A stretch of 64,000 nt of DNA from Acidovorax sp. 210-6 (GTDB taxonomy: Bacteria > Pseudomonadota > Gammaproteobacteria > Burkholderiales > Burkholderiaceae_C). The position numbers and the translations under genes were made by a program. The stretch is taken from contig NZ_JAACJE010000001.1 of assembly GCF_010020825.1 (NCBI RefSeq), positions 3,038,001-3,102,000 on the forward strand. The letters are read 5' to 3'. The stretch's first letter is position 1. The number at the start of each line of letters is the position of its first letter. Positions 16,466 through 25,395 of this stretch are shown here, piece after piece. The notes under the pieces are model-generated. The model was not told the origin of the DNA. It worked only from the letters and a program-made list of their open reading frames with translations, and did not search any database.

Positions 16466-18547
16466 ATGCCCGCACGCAAACTCTTCGTCACCACCGCCCT
16501 GCCCTACGCCAACGGCAACTTCCACATCGGTCACATCATGGAATACATCCAGGCCGACATCTGGGTGCGCACGCAGCGGCTGCTGGGCAACGAGGTGAAC
16601 TTCGTCGGCGCCGACGACACGCACGGCGCGCCGATCATGATCGCCGCCGAGAAGGCCGGCAAGACGCCGCAGCAGTTCGTGGCCGACATCGCCGCCGGTC
16701 GCAAGCAGTACCTCGACGGCTTTCACATCGAATTCGACAACTGGCACAGCACCGACGCCCCCGAGAACCACCAGCTAGCGCAGCAGATCTACCTGGACCT
16801 CAAGGCCAACGGCCTGATCGAGACGCGTACCATCGAGCAGTTCTTCGACCCCGAGAAGAACATGTTCCTGCCCGACCGCTTCATCAAGGGCGAGTGCCCC
16901 AAGTGCCACGCCAAGGACCAGTACGGCGACAACTGCGAGGTCTGCGGCGCCGTGTACGCGCCCACCGACCTCATCAACCCCTACTCTGCCCTCTCAGGTG
17001 CCAAGCCGGTGCTCAAGCACTCGGAGCACTTCTTCTTCAAGCTGTCGGACCCGCGCTGCGTGGCCTTCCTGGAAGACTGGACGCAAGACGGCCGCCTGCA
17101 GCCCGAGGTGGCCAACAAGGTGCGCGAATGGTTCACCGTGCGCACCAACCCCGACGGCACGCAGAGCGAGGGCCTGGGCGACTGGGACATCTCGCGCGAC
17201 GCACCCTACTTCGGCATCGAGATCCCCGACGCGCCGGGCAAGTATTTCTATGTGTGGCTGGACGCGCCCATCGGGTATCTCGCCTCGCTGAAGAACCTGC
17301 TCGACAAGCGCGGCCAGGACTACGAGGCCTACATGGCCGACCCGCAGCTCGAGCAGTACCACTTCATCGGCAAGGACATCGTCACCTTCCACACGCTGTT
17401 CTGGCCCGCCACGCTGAAGTTCAGCGGCCGCAAGGTGCCTGACTCGGTGTTCGTGCACGGCTTCCTCACGGTGAACAACGGCGAGAAGATGAGCAAGAGC
17501 CGCGGCACCGGCCTGGACCCGCTCAAGTACCTGGGCCTGGGCATGAACGCCGAGTGGCTGCGCTACTACCTGGCCACCAAACTGAGCAGCCGCAACGAAG
17601 ACATCGACTTCAACGCCGAAGACTTCATGCTGCGCGTCAACAGCGACCTGATCGGCAAGTACGTCAACATCGCCAGCCGCGCGGCGGGCTTCATCAGCAA
17701 GCGCTTTGGCGGCCAGCTCGGCGAAGTGTCTGCCGACGGCGACGCACTGCTGGAGCACCTGCGCACCGTGGCGCCCACCATCATCGAGCTGCTGGCCGAA
17801 CGCGAATACGGCAAGGCCCTGCGCGAAACCATGCTGCTGGCCGACCGCGTGAACGCCTACGTGGACCAGAACAAGCCTTGGGAGCTGGCCAAGCAGGAGG
17901 GCATGGAAGGCCGCCTGCAGGACGTGTGCACCACCTGCATCGAGGCTTTCCGTCTGCTCACCATCCTGCTCAAACCCGTGCTGCCGGCGCTGGCCGCTCA
18001 GGTCGAGGCCTTCCTGAAGGTCGCGCCCTTCACCTTCGCCGACGCGCAGACCGCGCTCGGCAAGGGCCATGTGATCGGCGAGTACAAGCACCTGATGCAG
18101 CGCGTGGACGCGAAGCAATTGGAGGCACTTTTTGAGCCTCCAGCCCAGGCAGATAAAGCGCAGGAAGCTACTGAAACCGTAGCACCCGGCGGCGAGGAGC
18201 TGGCCCCCACCATCACCATCGACGATTTCGCCAAGATCGACCTGCGCATCGCGCAGATCGTCAACTGCGAGGCCGTGGAAGGCTCCACCAAGCTGCTGCG
18301 CCTCACGCTCGACGTGGGCGAAGGCCGCACGCGCAACGTCTTCAGCGGCATCGCCAGCAGCTACCAGCCCGCCGACCTGGTGGGCAAGCTGACCGTAGTG
18401 GTGGCCAACCTGGCCCCGCGCAAGATGAAGTTCGGCGTCTCCGAGGGCATGGTGCTGGCGGGCAGCCATGCGGACGAGAAGACGAACCCCGGCATCTATG
18501 TGCTGAACCCGTGGCCCGGCGCCCAGCCTGGCATGCGCGTGCGCTGA
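16466..18547 (+). CDS. metG: Methionyl-tRNA synthetase
   Basis: A 693-residue class I synthetase that charges tRNA-Met. The HIGH motif is at residues 20-23 (NFHIGHI) and KMSKS at 341-345. The zinc knuckle ([18 protein letters not shown]) is near 145-165. The anticodon-binding helical domain runs to about 550. A C-terminal Trbp111-type tRNA-binding and dimerisation domain begins near 585 ([20 protein letters not shown]). The linker at residues 555-573 is encoded by DNA that closely resembles the interspersed repeat (copy D). The ATG at 16466 is preferred over an in-frame TTG five codons upstream. It has its own promoter candidate and is followed by a hairpin at 18590. Confidence 0.97.
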   Translation: MPARKLFVTTALPYANGNFHIGHIMEYIQADIWVRTQRLLGNEVNFVGADDTHGAPIMIAAEKAGKTPQQFVADIAAGRKQYLDGFHIEFDNWHSTDAPENHQLAQQIYLDLKANGLIETRTIEQFFDPEKNMFLPDRFIKGECPKCHAKDQYGDNCEVCGAVYAPTDLINPYSALSGAKPVLKHSEHFFFKLSDPRCVAFLEDWTQDGRLQPEVANKVREWFTVRTNPDGTQSEGLGDWDISRDAPYFGIEIPDAPGKYFYVWLDAPIGYLASLKNLLDKRGQDYEAYMADPQLEQYHFIGKDIVTFHTLFWPATLKFSGRKVPDSVFVHGFLTVNNGEKMSKSRGTGLDPLKYLGLGMNAEWLRYYLATKLSSRNEDIDFNAEDFMLRVNSDLIGKYVNIASRAAGFISKRFGGQLGEVSADGDALLEHLRTVAPTIIELLAEREYGKALRETMLLADRVNAYVDQNKPWELAKQEGMEGRLQDVCTTCIEAFRLLTILLKPVLPALAAQVEAFLKVAPFTFADAQTALGKGHVIGEYKHLMQRVDAKQLEALFEPPAQADKAQEATETVAPGGEELAPTITIDDFAKIDLRIAQIVNCEAVEGSTKLLRLTLDVGEGRTRNVFSGIASSYQPADLVGKLTVVVANLAPRKMKFGVSEGMVLAGSHADEKTNPGIYVLNPWPGAQPGMRVR
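18129..18183 (+). repeat. Interspersed repeat copy D, inside metG linker
   Basis: The DNA reads TTTTTGAGCCTCCAGC, then GATAAAGCGCAGGAAGC, then the right hairpin GCTACTGAAACCGTAGC. Left block, AAGCGC core and right hairpin occur in the same order and spacing as in copies G and K. It is translated in frame as about 19 linker residues without stops. Orientation is plus. Confidence 0.7.
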
Positions 18548-18589
18548 CTTCAGCGAGCCGAACACACACGGCTTGCCACTGGCTGACAA

Positions 18590-18604
18590 CCCGGCCTAGC
18601 CGGG
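18590..18604 (+). terminator. Hairpin downstream of metG
   Basis: A perfect inverted repeat CCCGGC-CTA-GCCGGG lies 43 bases after the metG stop. There is no T-tract, so it may be a 3' end stabiliser rather than a true intrinsic terminator. Confidence 0.45.
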
Positions 18605-18621
18605 CTACGGACTTACGGCAA

Positions 18622-18649
18622 TTGCAGCGCCGCACGCGCGGCCTACACT
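18622..18649 (+). promoter_or_regulatory. Candidate sigma70 promoter of the SulP gene
   Basis: TTGCAG (18622-18627), a 16-base spacer, then TACACT (18644-18649). The predicted start is near 18656, leaving a leader of about 120 bases before the SulP ATG. This leader contains a 25-codon ORF. Confidence 0.55.
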
Positions 18650-18659
18650 GGGGTGCCGA

Positions 18660-18737
18660 ATGAACCATCCAGCCCCCCAGCGCACGATCCGCACGCACGA
18701 CCACTGCCCCTGCAGCCCGCCAGCACCGTTGCACTGA
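18660..18737 (+). CDS. Possible 25-residue leader peptide upstream of SulP transporter
   Basis: A short ORF (ATG 18660, TGA 18735-18737) begins only a few bases after the predicted transcription start. It encodes a His/Pro-rich peptide containing CPC at residues 16-18. No Shine-Dalgarno sequence is visible, so it would have to be translated almost leaderless. Cysteine codons before a sulfate-type transporter suggest a possible attenuation leader, but chance is a real alternative in GC-rich DNA. Confidence 0.2.
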   Translation: MNHPAPQRTIRTHDHCPCSPPAPLH

Positions 18738-18777
18738 TCGCCTCGATCCCTGGTTGCACCGGTCTGGAGTTGTCTGC

Positions 18778-20469
18778 ATGTCTGTCTCGTTCGCCTTCCG
18801 CCCACGCATTCTGGATGCCCTCAAGGGCTACACACGTGCCCGCTGGTTTGCCGACATGGGCGCGGGCATCACCGTGGGCATCGTGGCGTTGCCGCTGGCC
18901 ATGGCCTTTGCCATCGCCAGCGGGCTCAAGCCCGAAGCGGGGTTGTGGACGGCCATCATCGGGGGCTTTCTGGTCTCACTGCTGGGCGGCACCAACGTGC
19001 AGATCGGCGGGCCCGCAGGTGCCTTCATCGTCATCGTCTATGGCATCGTCGAGCGCCACGGTGTGGCGGGGCTCCTGATCTCCACCACCTGCGCGGGCCT
19101 GTTGCTGTTTGCGCTGGGCTTGCTGCGGCTGGGCAACCTGGTGCGCTTTGTGCCGGTGAGCATCGTCATTGGTTTCACCAACGGCATTGCGGTGCTGATT
19201 GCGCTGTCACAGGTGAAGGACGCGCTCGGTCTGTCCATCACCAAGATGCCCGGTGACTTTGTCGCGCAGGTACAGGTGCTGGCGCAGCACATCGGCAGCA
19301 TCAACCCCTACGCGCTGGGGCTGACGATCGCCTGCCTGGGCGGGCTGTTCCTGTGGCCCGTGCTGTTCGTGCGGCACAACCGGCTGGTACTGCGCCTGGC
19401 CGATGGAAAGACCGTGCGCTCGTTTGCACGCATTCCCGCCCCGGTGGTGGCCTTGGTCTCGCTCACCGCAGTGGCCAGCTTCATGCACATGCCGGTAGAA
19501 ACCATTGGCACACGCTTTGGCGGCATTCCGCAAAGCCTGCCCGGCATCGAACTGCCGACCTTGTCATGGGACACTGTGCGCCAGCTCTTGATTCCCACGC
19601 TGACCATCGCGCTGCTGGGCGCCATCGAGTCGCTCCTGTGCGCGCGCGTGGCCGACCAGCTCGCCACGGGCGAACACCACCGCAAGCACGACCCCAACCA
19701 GGAACTGATGGCGCAGGGCGTCGCCAACTTTGTGGTGCCGTTTTTTGGCGGTATGCCGGTCACGGGCACCATTGCGCGCACGGTGACCAACCTGCGCTCC
19801 GGTGCCACCTCGCCCATCGCGGGCATCGTGCACGCCGCCACGCTGGGCGCCATCGTGTTGCTGGCTGCACCGCTGGCGCTGCACATTCCGCTGGCGGTAC
19901 TGGCAGGCATCCTGCTGTATGTGGCCTGGAACATGGGCGAGTGGCACGAGTTTGTGCGCCTGCGGCATTTCAGCAACCACTACCGGCTGCTGATGCTGGG
20001 CACCTTCTTCCTGACCGTGGTGTTCGACCTGACGGTGGCGGTAGAGGTCGGCCTGGTATTGGCCTGCGTGCTGTTCGTGCGGCGCATGAGCGCGCTGTTC
20101 CGCGCCGACCCCTTGCCGCTGGATGCAGAAGCACCCAGCACACGCCTGGGCTGGAGCCTGCACGGCGCACTGTTCTTTGGCGCGGCCGCCAAGATCGACC
20201 CTCTGGTGCAGGCCATCGAAGCGGCGCCACACGGTGTGCAGGTGACGCTGGACATGCGCCACCTGTTTGCGCTGGACACCACCGGCCTCGACGGCCTGGA
20301 GCAAATCCTCAAGGCGGTGGCCCAGCGTGGCGGCCACCTGACGGTACACGACCCACAGGAGCAGGCACGCTCGCTGATGGAGCGCTCGGGCTTCATCGCC
20401 AAGCTGGCCGGGCAGGGCCCGCCCACAGCGCCCGGCTCAGGACAGGAGCCGCTGTCGGGTACTGCCTAA
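18778..20469 (+). CDS. SulP family inorganic anion transporter with STAS domain
   Basis: A 563-residue membrane transporter of the SLC26/SulP family. About 10-14 hydrophobic helices run through residues 20-420, beginning DMGAGITVGIVALPLAMAFAIASGLKPEAGLWT, the family signature region. The cytosolic STAS domain follows from about residue 455 (LHGALFFGAAAKIDPLVQAI) and contains DTTGLDGLEQ, the usual STAS loop. The substrate could be sulfate, bicarbonate or a dicarboxylate; sequence alone does not decide. The 3' end overlaps the convergent chemoreceptor gene by 33 bases. The ATG at 18778 is preferred to the TTG eight codons upstream. Confidence 0.92.
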   Translation: MSVSFAFRPRILDALKGYTRARWFADMGAGITVGIVALPLAMAFAIASGLKPEAGLWTAIIGGFLVSLLGGTNVQIGGPAGAFIVIVYGIVERHGVAGLLISTTCAGLLLFALGLLRLGNLVRFVPVSIVIGFTNGIAVLIALSQVKDALGLSITKMPGDFVAQVQVLAQHIGSINPYALGLTIACLGGLFLWPVLFVRHNRLVLRLADGKTVRSFARIPAPVVALVSLTAVASFMHMPVETIGTRFGGIPQSLPGIELPTLSWDTVRQLLIPTLTIALLGAIESLLCARVADQLATGEHHRKHDPNQELMAQGVANFVVPFFGGMPVTGTIARTVTNLRSGATSPIAGIVHAATLGAIVLLAAPLALHIPLAVLAGILLYVAWNMGEWHEFVRLRHFSNHYRLLMLGTFFLTVVFDLTVAVEVGLVLACVLFVRRMSALFRADPLPLDAEAPSTRLGWSLHGALFFGAAAKIDPLVQAIEAAPHGVQVTLDMRHLFALDTTGLDGLEQILKAVAQRGGHLTVHDPQEQARSLMERSGFIAKLAGQGPPTAPGSGQEPLSGTA

Positions 20470-22074
20470 GGCCGCAGCAGCCACGTAGGCGGCGGGCGCG
20501 GCCACAGGCTGCGCTGCGGCGGCATCTGCATCCACCTGAAACACAGCCACCGCCTGCACCAGCTCCTGGGCCTGGGTGCTCAAACCGGTGGCAGCAGCAG
20601 CAATCTGCTCCACCAGCGCGGCGTTCTGTTGCGTCACATGGTCCATCTGGGCAATGGCCTCGCCAATCTGGGCCACGCCCGAGCGCTGCTCTGCGCTGGC
20701 GCTGCTGATCTCGCCGACCAGGGCCGTGACCCGGCGAATGGACTGCACCACTTCCTGCATGGTGGCGCCTGCCTTGTCCACCAGCTCCGAGCCCTGCGCC
20801 ACGCGCTCCACGCTGGCAGAGATCAGGCCCTTGATCTCGCGCGCGGCCTCTGCGCTGCGCCCGGCCAGGGCGCGCACTTCGCTGGCCACCACGGCAAAGC
20901 CCCGGCCCTGCTCGCCTGCGCGGGCGGCTTCCACAGCGGCATTCAGGGCCAGGATGTTGGTCTGGAAAGCAATGCCGTCGATCACGCCGATGATGTCGGC
21001 GATCTTCTGGCTGGAGGTGTTGATGTCGCGCATGGTATCCACCACCTGCCCCACCACGGCACCGCCACGCTCGGCCACAGCGCTGGCGTCGCGCGCCAGG
21101 GTGTTGGCCTGCTGGGCGTTGTCGGCGTTGTGCACCACCGCCTCGCGCAGGTCTTGCATGGAGGCCGAGGTTTGTTGCAGCGCACCGGCCTGGGCCTCGG
21201 TGCGGTTGGACAGGTCCATGTTGCCTTGCGCGATCTCGGTGCTGCCGCCCAGCACGTTTTGCGCCCCGTGGCGCACATGCGTGACCACACGCGCCAGCCC
21301 GCCCTGCATGTCCTTCAGGGCCAGCAGCAGCTGCGCCACCTCGTTGCGCCCCTGCGCCGCAATGGGCTCCCGCAGGTTGCCTGCGGCCACCGAACGGGCC
21401 ACGCGCACTGCCTGGCGCAAAGGTCCGGTGATGGAGCGAATGATCCACCAGGCCAACAAGCCCCCCAGCACCATGACCACCAGCGTGGTGGCCAGCAACA
21501 TGCCGCGCACGCTGTTGGCAGCGCGCTCGGTGGCGCCCGTGGCCTGGCCGAGTTGCTGTTGCTGCTGCAGCAGCAGGGCGTCCATGGCGCTGAAATAGGC
21601 CTGCTGGGCAGGGTGCATCTTGGCCACCAGCAGATCCTTGGCGTCAAACACCTGGCCTGAGCCCGCCAGCTCCTGGGTTTCGTTCTGCAGCGGCTCGTAG
21701 GCCCTGCGCGCAGCCTGCACCTGCTGCAGCGCGGCCTGCGCAGCGCTGTCGTCCGCCAGGAGCTTTTCCAGCTCGCCAAAGCGCTGGTCGATGCGCTTTT
21801 GCACGCGCTCTATGCTCTGCGCCTCGGCCAGGATGGCGGCGGTGTCGCTCATCAAAATCATGTTGCGCACGCTGCTGGAGATGGTCTGCACATCTTCCTT
21901 GATGGCACTGCCCACCACCATGCGCGGAATGCGCGCGTTGGCCACGTCACCAAACAGCCCGGTCATGGTGGACACCTGCACCCAGACCACCGCCACCATG
22001 GCAAGAATCATCAGGCCCAGGACCCCAAAACCCAGCTCCAGCCGGGTGGAAATCCGCAAATCATCGATGCGCAT
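20437..22074 (-). CDS. Methyl-accepting chemotaxis protein
   Basis: A 545-residue transmembrane chemoreceptor. TM1 is at about residues 10-33, then a periplasmic four-helix-bundle type sensor of about 150 residues, and TM2 near 188-210. A HAMP domain (RSITGPLRQAVRVARSVAAGNL) and a long cytoplasmic coiled coil follow. The signalling tip reads EAARAGEQGRGFAVVASEVR, identical in type to enteric Tsr/Tar. No C-terminal NWETF tether for CheR/CheB is present. The start at 22074 has AGGAGG nine bases upstream. It lies directly downstream of the TRAP/LivK genes on the same strand, about 105 bases away, so it might sense the same class of nutrients. Confidence 0.94.
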   Translation of the reverse strand: MRIDDLRISTRLELGFGVLGLMILAMVAVVWVQVSTMTGLFGDVANARIPRMVVGSAIKEDVQTISSSVRNMILMSDTAAILAEAQSIERVQKRIDQRFGELEKLLADDSAAQAALQQVQAARRAYEPLQNETQELAGSGQVFDAKDLLVAKMHPAQQAYFSAMDALLLQQQQQLGQATGATERAANSVRGMLLATTLVVMVLGGLLAWWIIRSITGPLRQAVRVARSVAAGNLREPIAAQGRNEVAQLLLALKDMQGGLARVVTHVRHGAQNVLGGSTEIAQGNMDLSNRTEAQAGALQQTSASMQDLREAVVHNADNAQQANTLARDASAVAERGGAVVGQVVDTMRDINTSSQKIADIIGVIDGIAFQTNILALNAAVEAARAGEQGRGFAVVASEVRALAGRSAEAAREIKGLISASVERVAQGSELVDKAGATMQEVVQSIRRVTALVGEISSASAEQRSGVAQIGEAIAQMDHVTQQNAALVEQIAAAATGLSTQAQELVQAVAVFQVDADAAAAQPVAAPAAYVAAAALGSTRQRLLS

Positions 22075-22179
22075 GGTGTCATCCTCCTGGCGGTACGCAC
22101 CGCCCCATGTGTGCAAAGCCGCCACGGCCACCCATCACGGCGGCCAGGGGCTCCCTGCAGGCTCTCTCAGAACCTGTGT

Positions 22180-23292
22180 TCAGCGGCGAAAGCGCCCGCC
22201 AGTGCCGACGATGGAAAGATCGGCAAAGTCCAGCCCCGTGTGGTCGCTGGGGCTGTAGTCCAGCACCAGGCCGCCCAGGTCGAGGCGGCCCAGGTTGTCC
22301 AGCGCCTGGTGCAGGCTGGCGCGGCTCGGCTTGGCGCCCGCGCGGCGCAGGCCCTCGACCAGCACCTTGGCCGAAGCAAATCCTTCGAGCATGGCGGGGC
22401 TCACCTCGTCCACCCCCTTGGCCTTGGCCAACTGGGTGGCCTCCTTGACCAAGCCAAAGTTCAGGCTGGCAGGCATGACCTGGCTGACGATGACGCCCTG
22501 CGCCTGGTCTCCCAGCAGCTTGATGAAGCCCCCGGAGGCATTGTTGGACAACGTGAGGTACTGCCCGCCCACACGGGCCGCCTTGAGGCTGCGGATCCCC
22601 TCCACCACCGCGGTGCCCGAGCCGATGATGAGCACGGCCTGCGGCTCCGCCGCCTGCAATGCAGGCAACAGCGGCGCAAAGTCGGGCTTGGTGCGGTCGA
22701 ACTTGGCCACGGCCACGGGCTCCAGCCCAGCCGCCTTGAGGCCGTTGCGCGCGCCCTGCAAACCGTCGGCACCGAAGCTGTCGTCCACGTGCACCACCGC
22801 CACTTTGCGCACGCCAATGGACGTGAGGTGCGCCATGGCGCGCTCGGCCTCGCGCTGGTAGGTGGCGCGCACATTGAAGATGTAGGGCTTGACCGGCTGG
22901 TGCAGCACCATGGCACCGGTGGACGGACCAATGAGCGCCACCCGATGCTGCTCCAGCACCGCATTGATGGCCTCGGTGTGCGGTGTGCCCCGGCTCATGA
23001 ACAGGGCCAGCACGCCACGCTCCTCGATCAGGGTGCGGGCATTGGCCTCGGCCTTCTCGACGTCAAAGGCGTCGTCCAAGGTCATGATTTCGATCTTCTC
23101 GCCGCCCACGCCGCCCTTGGCGTTGACATGGTCCAGGTAGAGCTGCGCACCCTGCATGGATTCCTTGACCGTGGCCGCCACCGCTCCGGTGACGCCCACG
23201 GTCTGCCCGATGCGCAACTGCGCGAAGGCGGCGCTGGCAGCCAGGGCCAGCGCACACGCCACCACCAGGGTTTTGACGTGCGGCGCGGTCAT
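22180..23292 (-). CDS. LivK-type (family 1/6) ABC substrate-binding protein
   Basis: A 370-residue periplasmic binding protein of the branched-chain amino acid/amide (Leu/Ile/Val-binding) class. A signal peptide (LVVACALALAASAAFA) is followed by IGQTVGVTGAVAATVKE and the two-lobed fold with GPSTGAMVL and VAVVHVDDSFGADGL. It starts two bases after the dctM stop, so it is translated from the TRAP transporter transcript. No LivHMGF membrane or ATPase genes are nearby. An ABC-type binding protein as the last gene of a TRAP operon is unusual; it may feed a distant transporter, or serve as a ligand sensor for the chemoreceptor next door. Confidence 0.9.
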   Translation of the reverse strand: MTAPHVKTLVVACALALAASAAFAQLRIGQTVGVTGAVAATVKESMQGAQLYLDHVNAKGGVGGEKIEIMTLDDAFDVEKAEANARTLIEERGVLALFMSRGTPHTEAINAVLEQHRVALIGPSTGAMVLHQPVKPYIFNVRATYQREAERAMAHLTSIGVRKVAVVHVDDSFGADGLQGARNGLKAAGLEPVAVAKFDRTKPDFAPLLPALQAAEPQAVLIIGSGTAVVEGIRSLKAARVGGQYLTLSNNASGGFIKLLGDQAQGVIVSQVMPASLNFGLVKEATQLAKAKGVDEVSPAMLEGFASAKVLVEGLRRAGAKPSRASLHQALDNLGRLDLGGLVLDYSPSDHTGLDFADLSIVGTGGRFRR

Positions 23293-23294
23293 GG

Positions 23295-24578
23295 CTACAT
23301 CATCCCCAGCATGCGCGGGAACCACAGGCTCAGGCCCGGCCAGTAGGTGACCACCGCCAGGAAGCCCAGCATGGCCAGCAGCCAGGGCCAGACGGCCACC
23401 GTCAGCTCGGTGATGCCCATCTTGGTGATGCCCGAGGCCACGTACAGGTTCAGGCCCACCGGCGGGTGGCACATGCCCACCTCCATGTTCACCACCATGA
23501 TGATGCCGAAGTGCACCGGGTCAATGCCCAGCTTCATGGCCACCGGGAACAGGATGGGTGCGAAGATCAGCACGATGGAGGACGGCTCCATGAAGTTGCC
23601 CGCCAGCAGCAGGATCACGTTCACGGCCAGCAGGAAGGTGATGACACCCAGGCCATTGCCCAGCATCCAGTCGGCCAGGGCCTGCGGGATGTTCTCGTTG
23701 GTCATGATGAAGCTGAACAGCACCGCGTTGGTGATGATGTACAGCAGCATGGCGCTCATGTTGGCCGAATTGAGCAGCACCTTGGGCACATCCTTGAGGC
23801 CCATGTCCTTGTAGATGAACACGGCCACAAAGAAGGCGTACACCGCGCTCATGGCTGCCGCTTCCGTGGGGGTGAAAACGCCAGCGTAAATACCGCCCAT
23901 CACGATCACGATCAGCAGCAAGCCCCAGGCCGATGCGCGGAAGGCTTGCCAGCGCTCGCCCCAGCTGGCCTTGGGCAAGCGCGGGTAGTTGAACTTGCGT
24001 GCACGCCAGTAGGTCACCCCACCGAGCACACCCGCCAGCGCCAGACCCGGTACCACGCCAGCCATGAACAAGGCGCCCACCGAGGTGTTGGTGGCCACCG
24101 AGTACATCACCATCACGATGGAAGGCGGAATCAGGATGCCCAAGGCGCCCGAGGTGGTGATCACCCCCGCACCGAACTTGTTGGGGAACCCTGCCTTGAC
24201 CATGGCCGGCAGCAGGATGGAGCCTATGGCCACCACCGTGGCCGGGCTGGAGCCCGACACCGCCGCAAACAAGGCGCAAGCCAGCACGCCGCCCAGCCCG
24301 AGGCCGCCGTACCAGTGGCCCACCATGGCGGTGGCGAAGTTGATCATGCGCCGTGCCACACCGCCGTGGGTCAGGAAGTTGCCCGCCAGGATGAAGAACG
24401 GGATCGCCATGATCTCGAACTTCTCGATGCCAGTGAACAGCTTCAGTGCCACCGACTCCAGCGGCACGTGCGTAAAGCCAAACAGGAAGGTCAATACCGT
24501 CAGGCCCAACGAAATCGAGATGGGCATGCCGGTGAGCATGAGCACCAGCAGGATGAGGAAGATGATGGTGGCATTCAT
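23295..24578 (-). CDS. dctM: TRAP transporter large permease (DctM)
   Basis: A 427-residue membrane protein of the DctM family, the Na+-coupled transport subunit of tripartite ATP-independent periplasmic transporters. It has about 12 hydrophobic helices starting IIFLILLVLMLTGMPISIS, with the conserved GSSPATVVAIGSILLPAM and GVITTSGALGILIPPSIVM segments. The ATG overlaps the dctQ stop by four bases. It forms the transporter with DctQ and the binding protein DctP encoded upstream. The substrate is probably a C4-dicarboxylate or similar organic acid, inferred from the binding protein and regulator types. Confidence 0.96.
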   Translation of the reverse strand: MNATIIFLILLVLMLTGMPISISLGLTVLTFLFGFTHVPLESVALKLFTGIEKFEIMAIPFFILAGNFLTHGGVARRMINFATAMVGHWYGGLGLGGVLACALFAAVSGSSPATVVAIGSILLPAMVKAGFPNKFGAGVITTSGALGILIPPSIVMVMYSVATNTSVGALFMAGVVPGLALAGVLGGVTYWRARKFNYPRLPKASWGERWQAFRASAWGLLLIVIVMGGIYAGVFTPTEAAAMSAVYAFFVAVFIYKDMGLKDVPKVLLNSANMSAMLLYIITNAVLFSFIMTNENIPQALADWMLGNGLGVITFLLAVNVILLLAGNFMEPSSIVLIFAPILFPVAMKLGIDPVHFGIIMVVNMEVGMCHPPVGLNLYVASGITKMGITELTVAVWPWLLAMLGFLAVVTYWPGLSLWFPRMLGMM

Positions 24579-25258
24579 TTCTGGCCCCCTTCCTTGTGGG
24601 CAGTGTCTGCGGGGTGCAGGTTGTCTTTCATGGCGTAGGGGTTGATGTCCTGCGCGGCAGCTTCTTCTGCACTCTCTTCCAGTCCGTCCACATGACCATG
24701 GTCGTGGTGCGGCAGTTCACCCGTACGGATGAAGCCCACCAACACCTGCAGAAAACGGAAGCACATCAGGCTGGTGCCCAGCGGTATGGCGCTGTACACA
24801 ACCCAGGTGGGCCACTCCAGGTCGGGGGTGGTGGGGCCTTCGATCAGGTCGTCCACCGGCAGGCCGAAGAGCTTGTACAGCCCGTAGTGCGCCCCGTTCT
24901 CCCACACGAAGTGCGAGCCCAGGTAGGCCACGATGGCGGTGAACACAGCCCCCGCCGCCAGGCCAAAAATGATGAACTTGCCGCGGTTGGCATCGCTCAG
25001 GCGGTTGATGAGCACATCGACCCCCACGTGGATGCCGGTGCGCACCCCGTAGGCCGCGCCAAACTTCGCCATCCACACAAACATGATGATGGTCAGCTCC
25101 TGCGCCCAGGTCATGTTGATGGACAGCAACCAGTCCTGCACGCCCGGAATGGCAAAGCCAGCCCCGTAGCGGTGCAGCACCGCGAGAAAAACGATGAGCG
25201 TGGCTCCGCCCATCAGGAAGGTGATAAACCACTCTTCCAGGTGATCAAGAAATTTCAT
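24575..25258 (-). CDS. dctQ: TRAP transporter small permease (DctQ)
   Basis: A 227-residue small membrane subunit of the TRAP transporter, with four predicted helices. It begins FLDHLEEWFITFLMGGATL and includes WAQELTIIMFVWMAKFGAAYG, typical of DctQ proteins. The C-terminal tail (HHDHGHVDGLEESAEEAA) is longer and more charged and histidine-rich than most family members; its role is unknown. The ATG at 25258 is chosen because the 17 upstream codons have no signal or binding site. It follows dctP after a gap containing a strong hairpin, and overlaps dctM by four bases. Confidence 0.93.
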   Translation of the reverse strand: MKFLDHLEEWFITFLMGGATLIVFLAVLHRYGAGFAIPGVQDWLLSINMTWAQELTIIMFVWMAKFGAAYGVRTGIHVGVDVLINRLSDANRGKFIIFGLAAGAVFTAIVAYLGSHFVWENGAHYGLYKLFGLPVDDLIEGPTTPDLEWPTWVVYSAIPLGTSLMCFRFLQVLVGFIRTGELPHHDHGHVDGLEESAEEAAAQDINPYAMKDNLHPADTAHKEGGQK

Positions 25259-25353
25259 GGGAATTCTCCAGGGGAGAGCGTTGTGTGGCCCACCGTTGCG
25301 TGGCGGCAAGCCATGCAGTCAATTTGGCACACGGAACATGGGGTGCGCCTGGC

Positions 25354-25381
25354 GGCGGCGGTGTAACTGCACACCGCCGCC
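25354..25381 (-). other. Strong intergenic hairpin between dctP and dctQ
   Basis: A perfect 11-bp inverted repeat (GGCGGCGGTGT / ACACCGCCGCC with a 6-base loop) lies just after the dctP stop on the transcribed strand. No T-tract follows, so it is not a simple terminator. In binding-protein operons such hairpins commonly protect the upstream mRNA from 3' decay and raise binding-protein level over permease. Confidence 0.6.
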
Positions 25382-25395
25382 GACTTGTCACAGGA

